Assembly: GCA_944989445.1 (NCBI GenBank)
Contig: CALYLW010000341.1
Span: 1,210,230-1,274,229 of the forward strand
Direction of reading: 5' to 3'
DNA: 64,000 nt
From: Ampullaceana balthica
Lineage: Eukaryota > Mollusca > Gastropoda > Lymnaeidae
Shown: positions 35,821 to 47,426 of the stretch, piece after piece
How positions within the stretch are numbered: the stretch's first letter is position 1
How the letters are laid out: the number at the start of each line of letters is the position of its first letter
The notes under the pieces: generated by a model
What the model saw: the letters and a program-made list of their open reading frames with translations, nothing else
What the model was told of the DNA's origin: nothing
Databases searched by the model: none
Program-made: the position numbers and the translations under genes

Positions 35821-36435
35821 TAAATTAAATTTGCAATATGCATTACCTACTCTAGCATGGGCATTTGCTTTGTAGCATTAACACAAAGAATGAATTATAT
35901 TCCTCATCTAATTGATGTAACCCGTGCTACGCCGCTGGGCATAAGCATTAAACAAATTAAAAAATTTATAAAATGCCGGAAAGTATGAAAGTAATTGATG
36001 GATACTCCATGGAAGAGAAGAGCATAATCCGTTGCGATAATCTGCATCTTTTTATTTTCTTAGTTAAGTCAGTATTCTGCTTTATGCCTTTTCCCTGGTA
36101 CTCAACAAAGTTTTAATAATTCTGCGACACGGCCTACGGAAACCACATTGAGATGCTCAAGATGTTATTTACGGCATAACATTCTAGCGCTCATCTTGTC
36201 TGCTAACGAATGACAGATATGTTACGAAACCAATTCAATATCACCATGTCAATTTGTCACAGCGGTGTCACCTAATAGCTAATGCAGGCCTGCCTCCATG
36301 CCTATTGCTACGGCTATGGTGACGCCACTTTTCGTGTGGACATAGGAGATAAAATTTAGAATACATGTCATGCAAGCAGGGCCGGACTTAGCCTTTCAAC
36401 CACTACGTGCAAAAGTGAAAAAATCGCGCCCCTGT

Positions 36436-36650
36436 GGGGCCGTCCATAAATGACGTCGTGCAATTTTGGCCGATTTGCACGTTTTCGTCACACGTCGTCA
36501 CAAAAACTTAGACCCCCCCCTCCAATATGACGTCACAAAACTTTGCCCCTCCCCGTTCAGGCCGTATTTTCTATTTTGAAAATGAATATGTTTCAAATCA
36601 CTTTTTGTGTCTTTTAAGTATGTATTTACTAATTGACGGATGTATTATTT
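36436..36650. mobile_element. Truncated copy of the ggccgtcc MITE
   Basis: Begins ggggccgtccataaatgacg and follows the left half of 1941-2318, including the gccgtattttct block, before similarity fades. No right end was found. Confidence 0.6.
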
Positions 36651-37176
36651 CTGTAAATGGTAAACGACATTATATTTAATTTAAAAAGTCAACATTTTGT
36701 ACGGCTTTGAGTACCTCAAAAGATGTTAAAAAATCGATACCATTTTATTGTTTACCAATTACTAGACTTTCAATGATAAAGACCTAACAGGAGGAATAAA
36801 TTAGTTTCTTATTTTTGTTCTGCTTTCAATGACGTTAAATTACCAAGTAATCAATCTATGTATCTTTTACTGATGGCGCCCCTGCCATGTCTGGTGAGCA
36901 CAGTTGACAAACAAAACTTGTCTGTAACAAAGTCAGCGAAGAGGCTGGCAAAGACTTTAAAATTCACTGTAACATTCACCAACAAGTTCTTTGTGCCAAA
37001 TACCTTAGATGTGATCGTGTGATTGAGCCAGGAATAAAAGCTATAAGCTCTATTCGCTCTAAAGCCCATTTCCCTGCCAGTTTCAGCAGATTCTCCTTAA
37101 CATCCACGGAGGATAAGAAGATGTTATGTGTCACAATGTTACAAGATGGCTTAAATAAGACACGGGGCTATTCATC

Positions 37177-37467
37177 GTGGAAAATAAGGAACAATCGACT
37201 CCAGAACAATCTTATCATGCTTGGTTGGCAGATTTTGCATTTTTAGTTGATGTGACAAGACATCTAAACTCTTTTAACACAAATCTTCAAGGGCGAACAG
37301 CAGTGGTAGTCCAATTATATTCACAAATCAAGGCCTTTTGGGAAAAGATGCAAATTTTTCAAAGGCAACTGTCTCAAATGCAGCGTAATACTACACAATT
37401 CGCCCCACCACAGGGAATCATGACAAGTTTTCCCGAAAAAGACATCAATGAGCAAAGGCAGAGGTAA
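37177..37467 (+). pseudogene. hAT transposase fragment (GTF2IRD2/SCAND3-like)
   Basis: Reads WLADFAFLVDVTRHLNSFN, then TNLQGRTAVVVQLYSQIKAF and WEKMQIFQRQL, the pattern W-x-x-D-x-A-F-L-x-D-x-T-x-H-L-N-x-L-N-x-x-L-Q-G typical of the middle of Charlie-like hAT transposases. Sequence just upstream in other frames and on the opposite strand does not restore a full gene. Remnant of the surrounding hAT element. Confidence 0.75.
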
Positions 37468-37550
37468 ATTGCAAATGTCATATCTAAGCTGATGCATTTC
37501 AAAAACAGCTAAAAGTTGGACTAGCTTTTAAAATATTGCATTATCATGTT

Positions 37551-37692
37551 CAGAAGCGTCACCAGGGAGTAAAATTCTGTATGTTTCCGTTATTTGGCAC
37601 TGGCAGGCTTGGAAGAGGTCTATGGGGTAAGTCGTAAGGGGTGACACCATGAGCTACCGCACTTGGTGACACCAACCCTAGTGACGCCATTG
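37551..37692. mobile_element. Second copy of the gcgtcac MITE
   Basis: Ends cagaagcgtcacca and agtgacgccattg; perfect 8-base duplication atcatgtt at 37543-37550 and 37693-37700. The interior shares agtaaaattctgtatgtt and ctatggggtaagtc with 1117-1316 but is shorter. Confidence 0.82.
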
Positions 37693-38221
37693 ATCATGTT
37701 CATGTAAATTTTCTTTGCTATCCCAAAATGCAAAGCAGCTATTGCATAAGTTTGTCGATCGAAAATACCAGTTGAAAAAGAGCGTCCCATGATGGCTTTC
37801 TGCATTTCAAAATATTTTTGAGAAGTAGCATCTATTGTATGTGAAGTTTAAAAAGAAAAATTAAATCAAAAGACAAGACTTTTGGCTTTACATTTTGTTT
37901 TCCTTTTTGTTTTTTGTTTAATTTTTTTTTCATGCTTTTTTAGAATTTGAACTACATGCTGCCATCACCATAACCACGTTTGCTAACAAAGATGTAGCCA
38001 TTGCAAAAAGTTTGCAATATAGGCAAAAAGACAGCATCTTTAGCTACAGAATGCACCAACAATTTCTGGTAATTTTCTATTCATTGCTGCGATGTCTTAT
38101 ATCGCTCGTATCCGTAGGGAAATCAAGGTTAAGCGGTTAAACCCTTTTGTAGGCTACTGTGCACCGGTCCAAGTCGTAACAATGTGGGGCAGCGAGGTAA
38201 ATATGTCCCCAGGCTCTTATA

Positions 38222-40305
38222 CTTATCTTATCTTATCTGTTTACAGACGCTCCTTCTATACAGAAGATTATTGCGTCCTACGCTTATCTATGGTTTGTGT
38301 TTAGCCCTGCATTTTTATTAGAGATTTAAATGTTGATAAAGTGTTGGTTTTCCTGGATTCTTCAGGCAACCCATTCCACGCCCGAATTCCGGACGGGAAG
38401 AAGGAAAACTTGTATGTGTTTGTTCTTGCATACGGAATAAGAAAGGTGTTTTTATCCTTATGTCTATCTGAGGGTTGTATTAAGTTATCTTTGTGTTGTA
38501 TTTCTAAATTAGAATTAATTGCTTTATGTATGATTACTACTTTGCTCTTGGTTCTTCTATCCTCTAGTGTTTCAAGGTTTAATGATTTTAACTAATGGTG
38601 TTATTCTTGTCAGATTTGAATATTCTCCAGTAATGAATCTGGCAGCTCTTTTTTGAATTTGTTCTAGTTTATCAATGTTTTCTTTGGTGGATGGGTCCCA
38701 TACATATGCATATTCTAGTACAGGTCTCACCAAAGTGAGGATAGCATTTTAGTTTTATATCTCTATTACATTTGTTAAAGTTTCTTTTTATAAAGCCTAA
38801 GGTTTTGTTTGATTTTTTAATAACTTCATTGACATGGGGATTCCATGATAGTTTCTCATTTATTAAGACTCCTAAGTATTTTGCATCTTTAGTTTGGGTC
38901 AGTTCTTTTCCATGAATGTAATATTTTGTATTTATTTGTTTCTTTTTGTTTGTTACTCTTAACAGTTGACACTTTTCTGGGTGGAAAGACATACTCCAGT
39001 TAGTTTCCCATTTTATCAATTCATCTAAGTCTTTTTGTAAAATTTTGCTATCTTGTTCTGATTTAATTGTTCTATAGATTATACAATCATCAGCAAATAA
39101 CCTAACTTTTGTACCTGTTGAGATGTTGTTGGGTAAATCATTTATATAAATTAAAAAGAGTAAGGGACCTAGCACTGTTCCTTGTGGAACTCCTGAGTTA
39201 ACCTTTGTTGGTGCAGATTTAGATCCATTAATTATTACAGTTTGCTCCCTGCCCAAAAGGAAGTCTTGGATCCAGTGATGTAAGGGACCTGAGATTCCAA
39301 AGTAGTTAAGCTTTTTAAGTAAACTAAGGTGGTGAACTTTGTCAAATGCTTTTGAGAAGTCAAGTAATATTGTGTCTATTTGATCATTATTGTCTAAGCC
39401 TTTTGATAATTCATCTATTAAACCTATTAATTGTGTTTCACATGATCTGTTTTTTCTAAAGCCGTGTTGATGTGGGCATAGGGCATTATATTTGTCTAGG
39501 TGGCTAACTATTTTACTATATATTATGTTTTCTAGTAATTTACAGGTGATACTAGTAAGTGATACAGGTATGTAATTAACAGGGTCTGATTTATCACCTT
39601 TCTTAAAGAGTGGAGTTAAGTTAGCTAATTTCCAATCCTGGGGCACTTTACCCTGGTTTAGAGAGGCTTGAAAAAGAACTACAAGGATTGGGGACAGTTC
39701 ATTGCTTAGTTCTTTTAATAACCTTGCAGGCAATTCATCTGGGCCAGTGGCTTTGTTTATTTTTAAGTTTTTTAGGAGTGAATGTATACCTATCTCGTCT
39801 ACAGTTATGTTGTCTATTTCTTCCATTTTATTTAAATTTATTAATACTTCCTTGTCGCCTGAGGCAGAGAATGATGATGCAAAGTATGTGTTAAGGATAT
39901 TAGCTTTAGTCTCATTATCATTATAGGTTTTATAATTTGAGCCTTTTAGTGTGGCTATTCCTGTAGGTTTCATTTTTTAAAGATTTGATAAAGGACCATA
40001 AGTTTTTATTGTTATCTTTAGAAATTAAATTGTTTATATATTCATTTTGGAGGTTTCGACTAAGTTTTTGTGTCAAGTGTTTAATTTTTAAGTACTTTTT
40101 GTGTATCCTTTTTGAATTGGTAGCCTTAAATTTCTTAAATAAGTTCTCTTTTTGTTTGCATAGCTTTTTCAATTTAAAATTGAACCAGCATTTGTTAATT
40201 TTATTTGATGTTAATTTTGTTGGAACATTCTCATCCATAATAGTTTTTAGATTTGTTTTTATATATTTCCAAATTTCTTCTACTGGGCTATTTGTATTAA
40301 AAAAG
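38222..40305 (-). mobile_element. 5'-truncated non-LTR retrotransposon (LINE) with reverse transcriptase
   Basis: On the minus strand a 433-residue frame (38672-39973) has the RT blocks in order: PVSLTSITCKLLE, HGFRKNRSCETQL, LLDFSKAFDKVHH, NSGVPQGTVLGPLLFLIYIN, the catalytic FADD (in RLFADDCIIYRT) and KYLGVLI. The upstream part (39980-40300), which reads WFNFKLKKLCKQKENLFKKF, is separated by a frameshift near 39970; a second frameshift lies near 38760 after IKLKCY. The 3' end terminates in a cttatcttatct-type tail (plus-strand orientation). The endonuclease domain is missing. Likely dead, but the RT domain is well preserved, so it is fairly young. Jockey/CR1-like group inferred. Confidence 0.9.
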
Positions 40306-40759
40306 GTACGAGGTAGGGCTCCAAGGTACGAGGGTGCAAAAATGAGGATTACAGCGTCATATCTTAGTAGAATTTGATGCAACGGAAAGGGTAAGGGGCA
40401 TCAATTTTACATTTTTAAAATATTTTTCCTTGGGCAAAAATATCATCTTTACAAAAATTGCGAGGTAGAATGAACGATACATACTCTCGTCATGAAACTC
40501 ACTGCAGTCCAGGTTAAAATCCAATTTTCGCTTTTTATTGTAATAGTTATGAATCGTATATTATTTAAAAGGATAATTTTATACGCTATGCAATGAAAAA
40601 AGGTTTTATAGCCTCATTTTTGGGACTTGTTTTTCTTTTTTAATTCATTTTTTCCGATCGGTCCTCCGCATTTCCATAAAATGAATTTTGCACCCCTCGA
40701 TTTTTTTACTCCGTGCATTTGCAAGGAAAGATGGAGTGTTAGTTCGGCCCTGCATGCAG

Positions 40760-41653
40760 GTAGAAATTTGAGACAGGCAGACAGACGGCAGTGTTTAAGA
40801 CGAGAAGAATCAAGTAAATTAAATTTAGTCTAATAATCGTTTTTTTCAATGAATTAATGATATTTTTGTGAACAAAGATAATTTTTAAAATATATTATAT
40901 TGCTGCTTAAAGAAATCGAGCTTTTTACTGATTTAATAAAGTAATTTTATTTTTAATAGTAAAAGAATAGTACGATTTGCGTAATAAAATGAAATTTGTT
41001 AACTTTTCGGAGCACAAATGAAATGTCGGCATTTAGAGTTACCAACTTTACCTTTATTGGACGAATTTGTACTAGTGTGTAGTGTGTGCTGCGAAACTAC
41101 CAAGAAAAGGCTAATATAATTCATAGTGTGTAGCGTAAATTTTGTTTATTTATTTTTAGTGTTGATCTAATTAATGTATGTGTGCAATATTTATTTGATA
41201 CAAATGTCGGTCTCAAAAGTCATCAATTTTCCATTCGTTATTCAGAGCTGAGAGCACTTGGACTTGGGGAGAAAGAAAGTTAAAATTAAGGCTTAATTTA
41301 ATTACTTAATAATTAAAGGAGGCAAATTAATATTCATATTAAATAGTCAAATGCCTCATAATTTAGACCTTTAATAATATAGGCTATAAATATAGTGAAT
41401 TTTCTCTCACATTAGTATACTTTAACTTTCACATTTTGGAATTCTTTATACTATACTAGACTATAGGCCTAGGCTACTTATAATAATCTGACTTATAATT
41501 ATAACTTATGCTTTGTTCAATCATTATTATTAATCATAATTATATTTAACGTCAGCTGTAAACGGTAATGTATTGTGATATTTCTAACAATTAAAATTAT
41601 TAGGCCGATACTTCATTGCTAACAGTTAATATTGGCTAACTCAAAAAAAAATG
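40760..41653. other. AT-rich intergenic stretch
   Basis: I see no coding frame, repeat boundary or RNA gene here. Base composition is strongly AT-rich. Confidence 0.5.
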
Positions 41654-41918
41654 TTTAGGGTAAACGGGGGTATTAGGCACCACACTTTTGGCATTTGTGC
41701 ACATAATTCCTTTTTCCTAAATTATCTTGAATGTTACATTAAAATGAAATGTACCATATGTACCTTACACTTTTCTGTCATCACAAAACACCACTTGTTT
41801 GGATAAAAAGGCATTGGAAATATTTTATTTTGATTTTTAAAAAATTCAACCTCACTTTCGTTTTTAATGACAGTTATGGGGCATTAAGCACCCGCCTCGG
41901 GGGCAATAGGCACCACCC

Positions 41919-42317
41919 TCACTGGGTGCAAAAACCACACAGCCACTCCTCTTCCTCCATAGCCTCAAGGCTCCCTGTGATGTTAGTACACTGTAGATGA
42001 TACCAGTGACTGCAAATGTCACATTGGATCCATTTGTCACCCCCAGCTTGTCCGCAACGTCTACACTCGGTGTCATCTGAAGAGGAGTCCGAGTCGAGTG
42101 GGCTCTGAGATCGTGGGCGGGATCTTTTGCCTCTGCCTTTACCTTTGCCTCGTCCTCGCAAACTCTTGGCAGCCTCCTCCTCCCTCAATCTTTGGGCACA
42201 ATCCTCTTCTGTCAAGCTTTCCACGTATCTAAAATGTTGAACTCTTGCCGACCTTCCTCTTCCTCTATTAGAGAAGTGAGGCTTCAGTTGCTCCATGAAA
42301 AAGGTCCGAATCGACAT
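41919..42317 (-). pseudogene. PHD-finger tail of a transposase
   Basis: 133 codons with the PHD zinc ligands C-x2-C, C-x2-C, H-x2-C and C-x2-C all present near the C-terminus. A leading FFMEQLKPHF and RYVESLTEEDCAQRLREEE segment may be the end of the DDE domain. It sits entirely within the TIR element, so it is not a host chromatin gene. Confidence 0.7.
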
Positions 42318-42399
42318 AGGGTGGGATGATTAGTCAATGGTTCAGGGAGAGGGGGAGCGGATGGGGTTCCCAATGAAGAAGCAGCAGAGGAGGTTCCTG

Positions 42400-42535
42400 A
42401 TGAAGTGCCAGCAGATGAGGATCCTGATGAAGTGCTGGCAGATGAGGATCCTGATGAAGTGCTTGCAGATGAGGATCCTGATGAAGTGCTTGCAGATGAG
42501 GATCCTGATGAAGTGCTGGCAGATGAGGGGTCAGA
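42400..42535. repeat. 27-base coding minisatellite
   Basis: About five copies of gatgaggatcctgatgaagt plus gctggca. On the minus strand they encode a repeated SGSSSASTS-like nonapeptide within the transposase remnant. Confidence 0.85.
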
Positions 42536-43520
42536 TGGTGGAGGTGTGACAACCTGGGGCCAGCACAAACTAGAACTAGCTGTTGATATGCTAAAGTAAA
42601 TACAAAACTAATTTATGCTGCTGAAATTTCATTTGTATAGATATTTTACAATAAAAGAGCAAATAGTGTGCTTCAAATGTGCATTCAAATACTTGACTGG
42701 GGCATTAAGCACCCCCTGATTTAAGTCTCATTTTATACTCTTGTGACATGTCCCATCACAAAAAGAGTGCTTGCACACTTAAAACAAAACACATTCTGTC
42801 ATATTAACAAGGCAAAAGCTTGCTGGTCACTATCAAATGGTTCTATGATGTATTTAAAATATTTCATAGACGGCCATTCTAAAAACAACACTGAAGTTCA
42901 ACATCATGGCATTTTCCTGGAAAAAAAATTGCTAAAAAAAATCTAAGCCTCTGTGAACTAAAATGATTGAATCACTAATTACTTCAACAAATCATTGGTT
43001 ATAATGGCAAATAATAAGCTTGCTACCTGCAAGGGCTTAGTGTAAACAGAAGTTTTACTAAAGTATTCACTGAAGCAAAAAAGTTGTGTAACCACTTTTC
43101 AAGATGGCAATGACTGAGGAAAAACATGTGCTTGAATTTTCCTCTTCTAGTTGCTTTTCAGAATAATTTCCCTTGTATGGGGCTAATGAAATAGAGGCTT
43201 CTGATTCGCTAAAATACAAAAAATGCTGGGGCTTATTGCCCCAGAAGTTATTAGCAGTGTAATAGAGCAATTTATCAGGGTCTTTCCAGTACTGGTGCCT
43301 ATTACCCCCTGGTGCCTAATACCCCCTTTTGCCCTAAATACTTTCTAAATAATCTAAAGTATCATTTTCATTTATATTTTAACATTAACAGCTTTATTTA
43401 TTAATGCTGGATGTTTTCATCTATAATTTGGTATGAAACTTTCAAACTTATGGCATGTTCACAAAAGGCACATTCTTATACTGATGTCATGTTTGATCAG
43501 AACAGGAAAGAAGACTTAAC

Positions 43521-43883
43521 CATTTTCCATCCAACATCCATCGTCCCTGTGGTGCCATAGCCCATGCAGGGCTTTGACCTCCCTCACCACTTCCTTCCAC
43601 TCAGACCTAACCAATGCCTTTCTTCTCCAAGATTGGATGCCCGGTTTCAGTTGCTGTAGACTGTAGAATCTTTCTCTTCATCATCTATACATCTAAGCCT
43701 AGGTATTCTCTTGAGCCGTTTTCCTCTGGGATTTTGGTGGCACACCCTTTTTGCTCCCCTATCATTCTTTCTAAGTGTCCTGCCCATCATAGTCTGCCCC
43801 TTTTTTACCACGTTTTTATTAACTTGCTTTCGTTCTTGTCTGTCCGCATTGTTTTTGTACCTGTCTGATATGTCTGGCCGCAA
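43521..43883 (-). pseudogene. LINE 3' coding remnant, part 1
   Basis: The minus strand reads GQTMMGRTLRKNDRGAKRV, then HQNPRGKRLKRIPRLRCIDD, the decayed form of the GHV-x-RM ... GRPR-x-RW-x-D tail of many LINE polyproteins. The tail continues to about 43521 (WAMAPQGR region). Separated from its upstream half by the fold-back element at 43890-44520. Confidence 0.65.
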
Positions 43884-43889
43884 TTTTTC

Positions 43890-44520
43890 AAATTTTCCAA
43901 CGTAAAATTAAACCACTTCTGATGGCCCTAGAGAGCTCAAAATTTTACCACAAATAAATCTTGGCTGACAATGCATTGTATTAAAATTTCAGATCCATCA
44001 AATGTACCGCAATTAAATTATTGCATTTTTTTAGTTTATCTATATAAGCATCTGTATCCGACAGCCGTTATTAGATTTCACGTGCCGAGTTCACCTTGTG
44101 ACCTTATCGCCGTGGCATTAAAACATTGGGCGGGCGCTGATCAGGTGTTTGGTAAGATAAATAGAGGTAAAAAAATATTTTTAAAAACCAGGTTGTTATA
44201 ATTGGACTAAAAAGAATACAATAAATAGAGGTAAAAATTAGATTTTTAACGTGGGGCGGGTGCTTCAAAATCCTATTCTAATTTAGAAATACAACACAAA
44301 GATAGGTGTTTGGTATTAAAATTAAAGATTTATAATTTAGAAGGCAAAAGAGAGATCTATAAATGAGAGAATGAGTGAACTGCATATGTAAAACCTCATA
44401 AGCACCCGCCCCACGTTTTTAGTCATATTAAATCAAATTATTTTCTTCTCTTTAGTCCACTTATAAAAACGTGGTTTTTAAAAATCTTATTTTTACCTCT
44501 ATTTATATTTCTGCTACTAT
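43890..44520. mobile_element. Fold-back element with cgtggggcgggtgctt arms
   Basis: acgtggggcgggtgctt (near 44251) is the exact inverse of aagcacccgccccacgt (near 44400), nested inside longer AT-rich arms with taaatagaggtaaaaa and the inverse tttttacctctattta. The left part shares tgcattgtattaaaatttca with the 507-base family. It appears to have inserted into an older LINE. Confidence 0.7.
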
Positions 44521-44540
44521 TGTGGGATCCTGGTTTAAAC

Positions 44541-44935
44541 TGTACAGTTCATGGTTGGTTCCTATTCTCCATCCGTATTCATCCTTTGACTGAGAACTTT
44601 CCTCTCCCATATATTTAACAGATTTTCTGCAGTTTTTAAGTCCAAGTTTCACTTGAATAAGTTACAGCTGGTCCGATGACAGAGTGACAGTTTTATAAAT
44701 AAAGAGTTTTCTTTGTTTCTCTGGTTTTTACTTTTGATTATTATCTGACTACTTATCAGTTTGTTTGGTAAGCCTAACTCCTGCAGAGTCTCATATAAAT
44801 ATTTTCTTTTGATGCCATGGGCCATTATATAGTGTACATAGAGTTTATGTACTGGGATATTATATTCATAGCATTTTTCTAATAGGCATTTGATGATAAC
44901 AACATTTTCCAGCCCCCTAAAAAATTTCAAATTAC
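44541..44935 (-). pseudogene. LINE reverse transcriptase remnant, part 2
   Basis: The minus strand reads LLEKCYEYNIPVHKLYVHYI, then KRKYLYETLQELGLPNKLI, which matches the RT pattern E-K-C-x-E-x-N-x-x-x-H-x-L-F-x-D-F...L-Y-x-x-L-x-E-x-G-x-P-x-K-L-I. The catalytic FDF/AYD block is mutated. Sequence 44541-44640 reads like the later R-I-x-x-N-x-E-L-Y-x-L segment, so the copy is internally deleted. Confidence 0.6.
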
Positions 44936-44939
44936 AGTG

Positions 44940-46065
44940 TTACAATTTATCTTATTCTCTAATTGACTCTGTTTAGAGATTGATTCTTATTCCAATTTTT
45001 TCCTCGATTTTTTTACAATAATAAAATTATTAGCATATAACATAGTGTTCACCATTATTATCATTTCCTGATTGTCTTTGCACTATTTTTCTTCTTAACC
45101 AATTTCAAATGGAACTGACTTGTCTTTTAGTTTTAACCTTATTAAAATATTTTTTGAAAAGCATTCTTTGAAATTTAGCATTAAATGAGATTTTTGCCAT
45201 CCAACATTTTTGGATCAACATTCATGTTAGACAATCAATGTCTCTTGAGACATAATGAGGATCAGTAGGGGTTATAAATATCTTATTACAGTAGGTTGCA
45301 TCATAAACATAAATCTGGTTGAATAGTAAGTCGATGTAGTCATGTAAATACAATTATGAGCTTAGAACAGCAATAAAATAGTAAAATTGTCCAACTTCAA
45401 AACAAATTCAGTTTATCAATTTTTACAAACAGCCCAAATCTTCACTTTGAACACATGTTATGCACATTGAACAGCCTTTGCCAATAGATAAAAGGAATAT
45501 ATTAAGTTACTGACCAGCAGAGCGTTCTTTCATCTCGAATGAATGCTCACACAATAAAAACAGTTGTGCTTTATCAATCTTATCACCCTGCAAGGCTTAG
45601 ACAATGTTACACCAGACACTTCTAACTAACAATATTCTTTTACTTTTATTATACAACAAAAACTTTTATTTAACTAAATGGTGTTAAATTTTTACTTTCC
45701 ATTTCAAACACCCCCAGTGTCATAAAATATTTCAGATATAGTTTTAACAAATTATTTTCATAAAAACCTCAATAACCAATTAACTATTTAATTTAATTTT
45801 TATTTAGTTTTTGTTGATAGCAGTTCGGGCAGAGAGTGGGAGAAAAGAAAAAAATCATTCACTTCTTGTACCCTTTATAGCTGTTAAAAGATGCTTTTTA
45901 AATATAATAAACAGAACAGTTAGCAGTATAATAGCTAAATATTTAAGATTTAGTTCAATGAATGATTAAAAGTTTACACAAGAAAGTAAAAAATTAGTTA
46001 TGAATAAACAAATGCAACTGAGCTCTGAATCACTATAAAAATACTAAATCTCTGTTTGTATATGT
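44940..46065. other. AT-rich intergenic stretch
   Basis: No coding region, structural RNA or clear repeat was recognised. Confidence 0.5.
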
Positions 46066-46069
46066 ATAT

Positions 46070-46290
46070 ATAGCTGGATAGCGAAGTCAATAGTGTGCTC
46101 GCCTCACAAGCTGAGGTGCGTGGGATATAGCCCACGTTAAAGCCACTATAAAATTGTTGATTAATGACTACTGCTAAAAAGTCCTCCCCTGACTTGGAGA
46201 GGAGATGGGCACCGCTAAGTCTACCAAGCCCCAAGAAAGTTCTAATGGAAACAAAGGAACCCCCTACGACCACAGGGTTATGGGATACAA
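46070..46290 (+). mobile_element. tRNA-derived SINE (family B)
   Basis: A tRNA-like head with an A-box-like gctggatagcgaagtcaata and a B-box-like gtgcgtgggatatag is followed by a body ending agggttatgggatac and an AT-rich tail. A fragment of the same body lies inverted at 53660-53715 in an STK40 intron. Confidence 0.7.
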
Positions 46291-46733
46291 AAAATATATA
46301 TAATATATATATATACATGTATACATATATATAATAATAATATATATATATATCTCTTATTCTTATGGTACTAAATAATTTTTCATTAAATTGATAAATT
46401 TCAACTTAAAGTTTGACAATCTACTGTCAAAAGTTTGAATAAAACTATACAATATTCATGAAAATTCAGACTTTGAGGGAGGGGGTTGTCCTGAATTTAT
46501 GAAAGACTAAGGGTCTATTATAATTTTATTGTAAATACTTAGTAAGAGTGAATATAGAGGAAGGCCATTCCATACATTTTAATTAGAAATAAATCAAAAT
46601 TCCTTAAAAATCTCTATCCATTAATATTTTTAACAAATTTACTGACATATATTCGAATTTAAACAATTATTGATACTTACACTATCTTTCTTGTATCGAT
46701 ATTATCAAAAATATTAGAAAGCTGGATGAGGGG

Positions 46734-47090
46734 ATATGGTGGTCGATTGGCAGCGCGCTCGACCGGCGCACCGATGGTCACGGGTTTGAATCCATGGAAA
46801 GCCAAGGATCTGTTCCCGGGGCCTAGGGCATCCCCGAGTCCACCCAGCTTCGAGTGGATACCTAACACATAGTTAGGGAAATAAAAGGCGGCTGGGTAAT
46901 GCGTGGGACCCTTAAAGCCGTGGAATGTGAACGCTGCATCACTTGCCAAAATCAACTGCTTCCTTGCATATGGTCTTGGCTGACCAAAGGGTATGGAAGC
47001 ACATACAGAAAAAACAGCAGGCTGAAGACCACGGGCCAATTGGCGCAAAACTCGCCGGCACGTAAAACTCAAATTGAGACTTTAGAATGA
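46734..47090 (+). mobile_element. tRNA-derived SINE (family A) with a different 3' tail
   Basis: The tRNA-like head (gattggcagcgcgctcgacc; box B gggtttgaatcc) and body (gctgggtaatgcgtgggacc) match the SINEs at 3868-4137 and 54966-55245. After gtgaacgctgcatcacttgc the sequence diverges into a tail ending near tttagaatgaagaag with no LINE-like end. It lies about 340 bases upstream of the STK40 start codon. Confidence 0.75.
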
Positions 47091-47390
47091 AGAAGATAGC
47101 TGGACATAAGTTTGCAAATTATAAATATGTAATTAAACAATTTTTCACTGATTTATTCTGTTTAGTATGTTTTGGCTGAAGAAATCTTTGACACCCACTC
47201 CCATTTTGGTTAGTTTTTATCAGTCTTTTCTTTTTAGACTTTCAGATCTCTACCAGTTTTTCTACCTTTTGATCTTTACAAGTTGTTCACCAGTGTGACT
47301 AATTTCACTCAGCTAAAGAAAAGCAGACTTTCGTAAGCTCTACTATAACAAACTTGTTTTTACATGTATTTCATTTATAAAATTTACAGG

Positions 47391-47426
47391 TCTCAGTTTT
47401 GAAAACACAATAATTCAGTTTAGAAA
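47391..47426 (+). other. STK40: STK40 5' untranslated exon part
   Basis: A splice-acceptor-like sequence (aaaatttacag) precedes 36 bases of leader before the ATG at 47427. This suggests that at least one non-coding first exon lies upstream, not identified. Confidence 0.5.

Larger units (their letters stand above)
32323..36376. other. Intergenic stretch with small mobile elements
   Basis: No host coding region was recognised. It holds the TIR element at 32461-32988, a 507-base-family fragment near 34080-34200, the fold-back repeat at 34490-34990 and the MITE at 35615-35820. The region 33000-34070 is AT-rich with nothing recognisable. Confidence 0.6.
36377..40752 (+). mobile_element. hAT element split by three later insertions
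   Basis: The left end cagggccggacttagc and the right end gttagttcggccctg are inverted and flanked by a near-perfect 8-base duplication (catgcaag at 36369-36376; catgcagg at 40753-40760). Inside, 37177-37467 encodes an SCAND3/GTF2IRD2-like hAT segment. Insertions are a ggccgtcc MITE piece (from 36436), the MITE at 37551-37692 and the LINE at 38222-40305. Without the LINE the element would be about 2.3 kb. Confidence 0.75.
41654..43338 (-). mobile_element. TIR element carrying a PHD finger (transposase C-terminus)
   Basis: Inverted ends of about 29 bases (tttagggtaaacgggggtat at left; ataccccctttt gccctaaa at right). On the minus strand a basic region (GRGKGKGRGKRSRPRSQS) and an acidic patch lead into a C4HC3 PHD finger: ECRRCGQ, WIQCDICSHWYHLQC, EEWLCGFC, ending at 41919. 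Upstream (42284-42568) a Ser/Thr-rich repeat region encoded by a 27-base minisatellite is one frame off. The DDE catalytic domain is gone. Mollusc and cnidarian pogo/jerky-type transposases with C-terminal PHD fingers exist; this assignment is inferred. Confidence 0.75.

Noticed and set aside
46734..46810. tRNA gene (A and B boxes)
   Set aside because: No closed acceptor stem; followed by a SINE body shared with two other copies.
46677..47072. 131-residue minus-strand frame (MSFTCRRVLRQ...)
   Set aside because: It is the antisense of a family A SINE.
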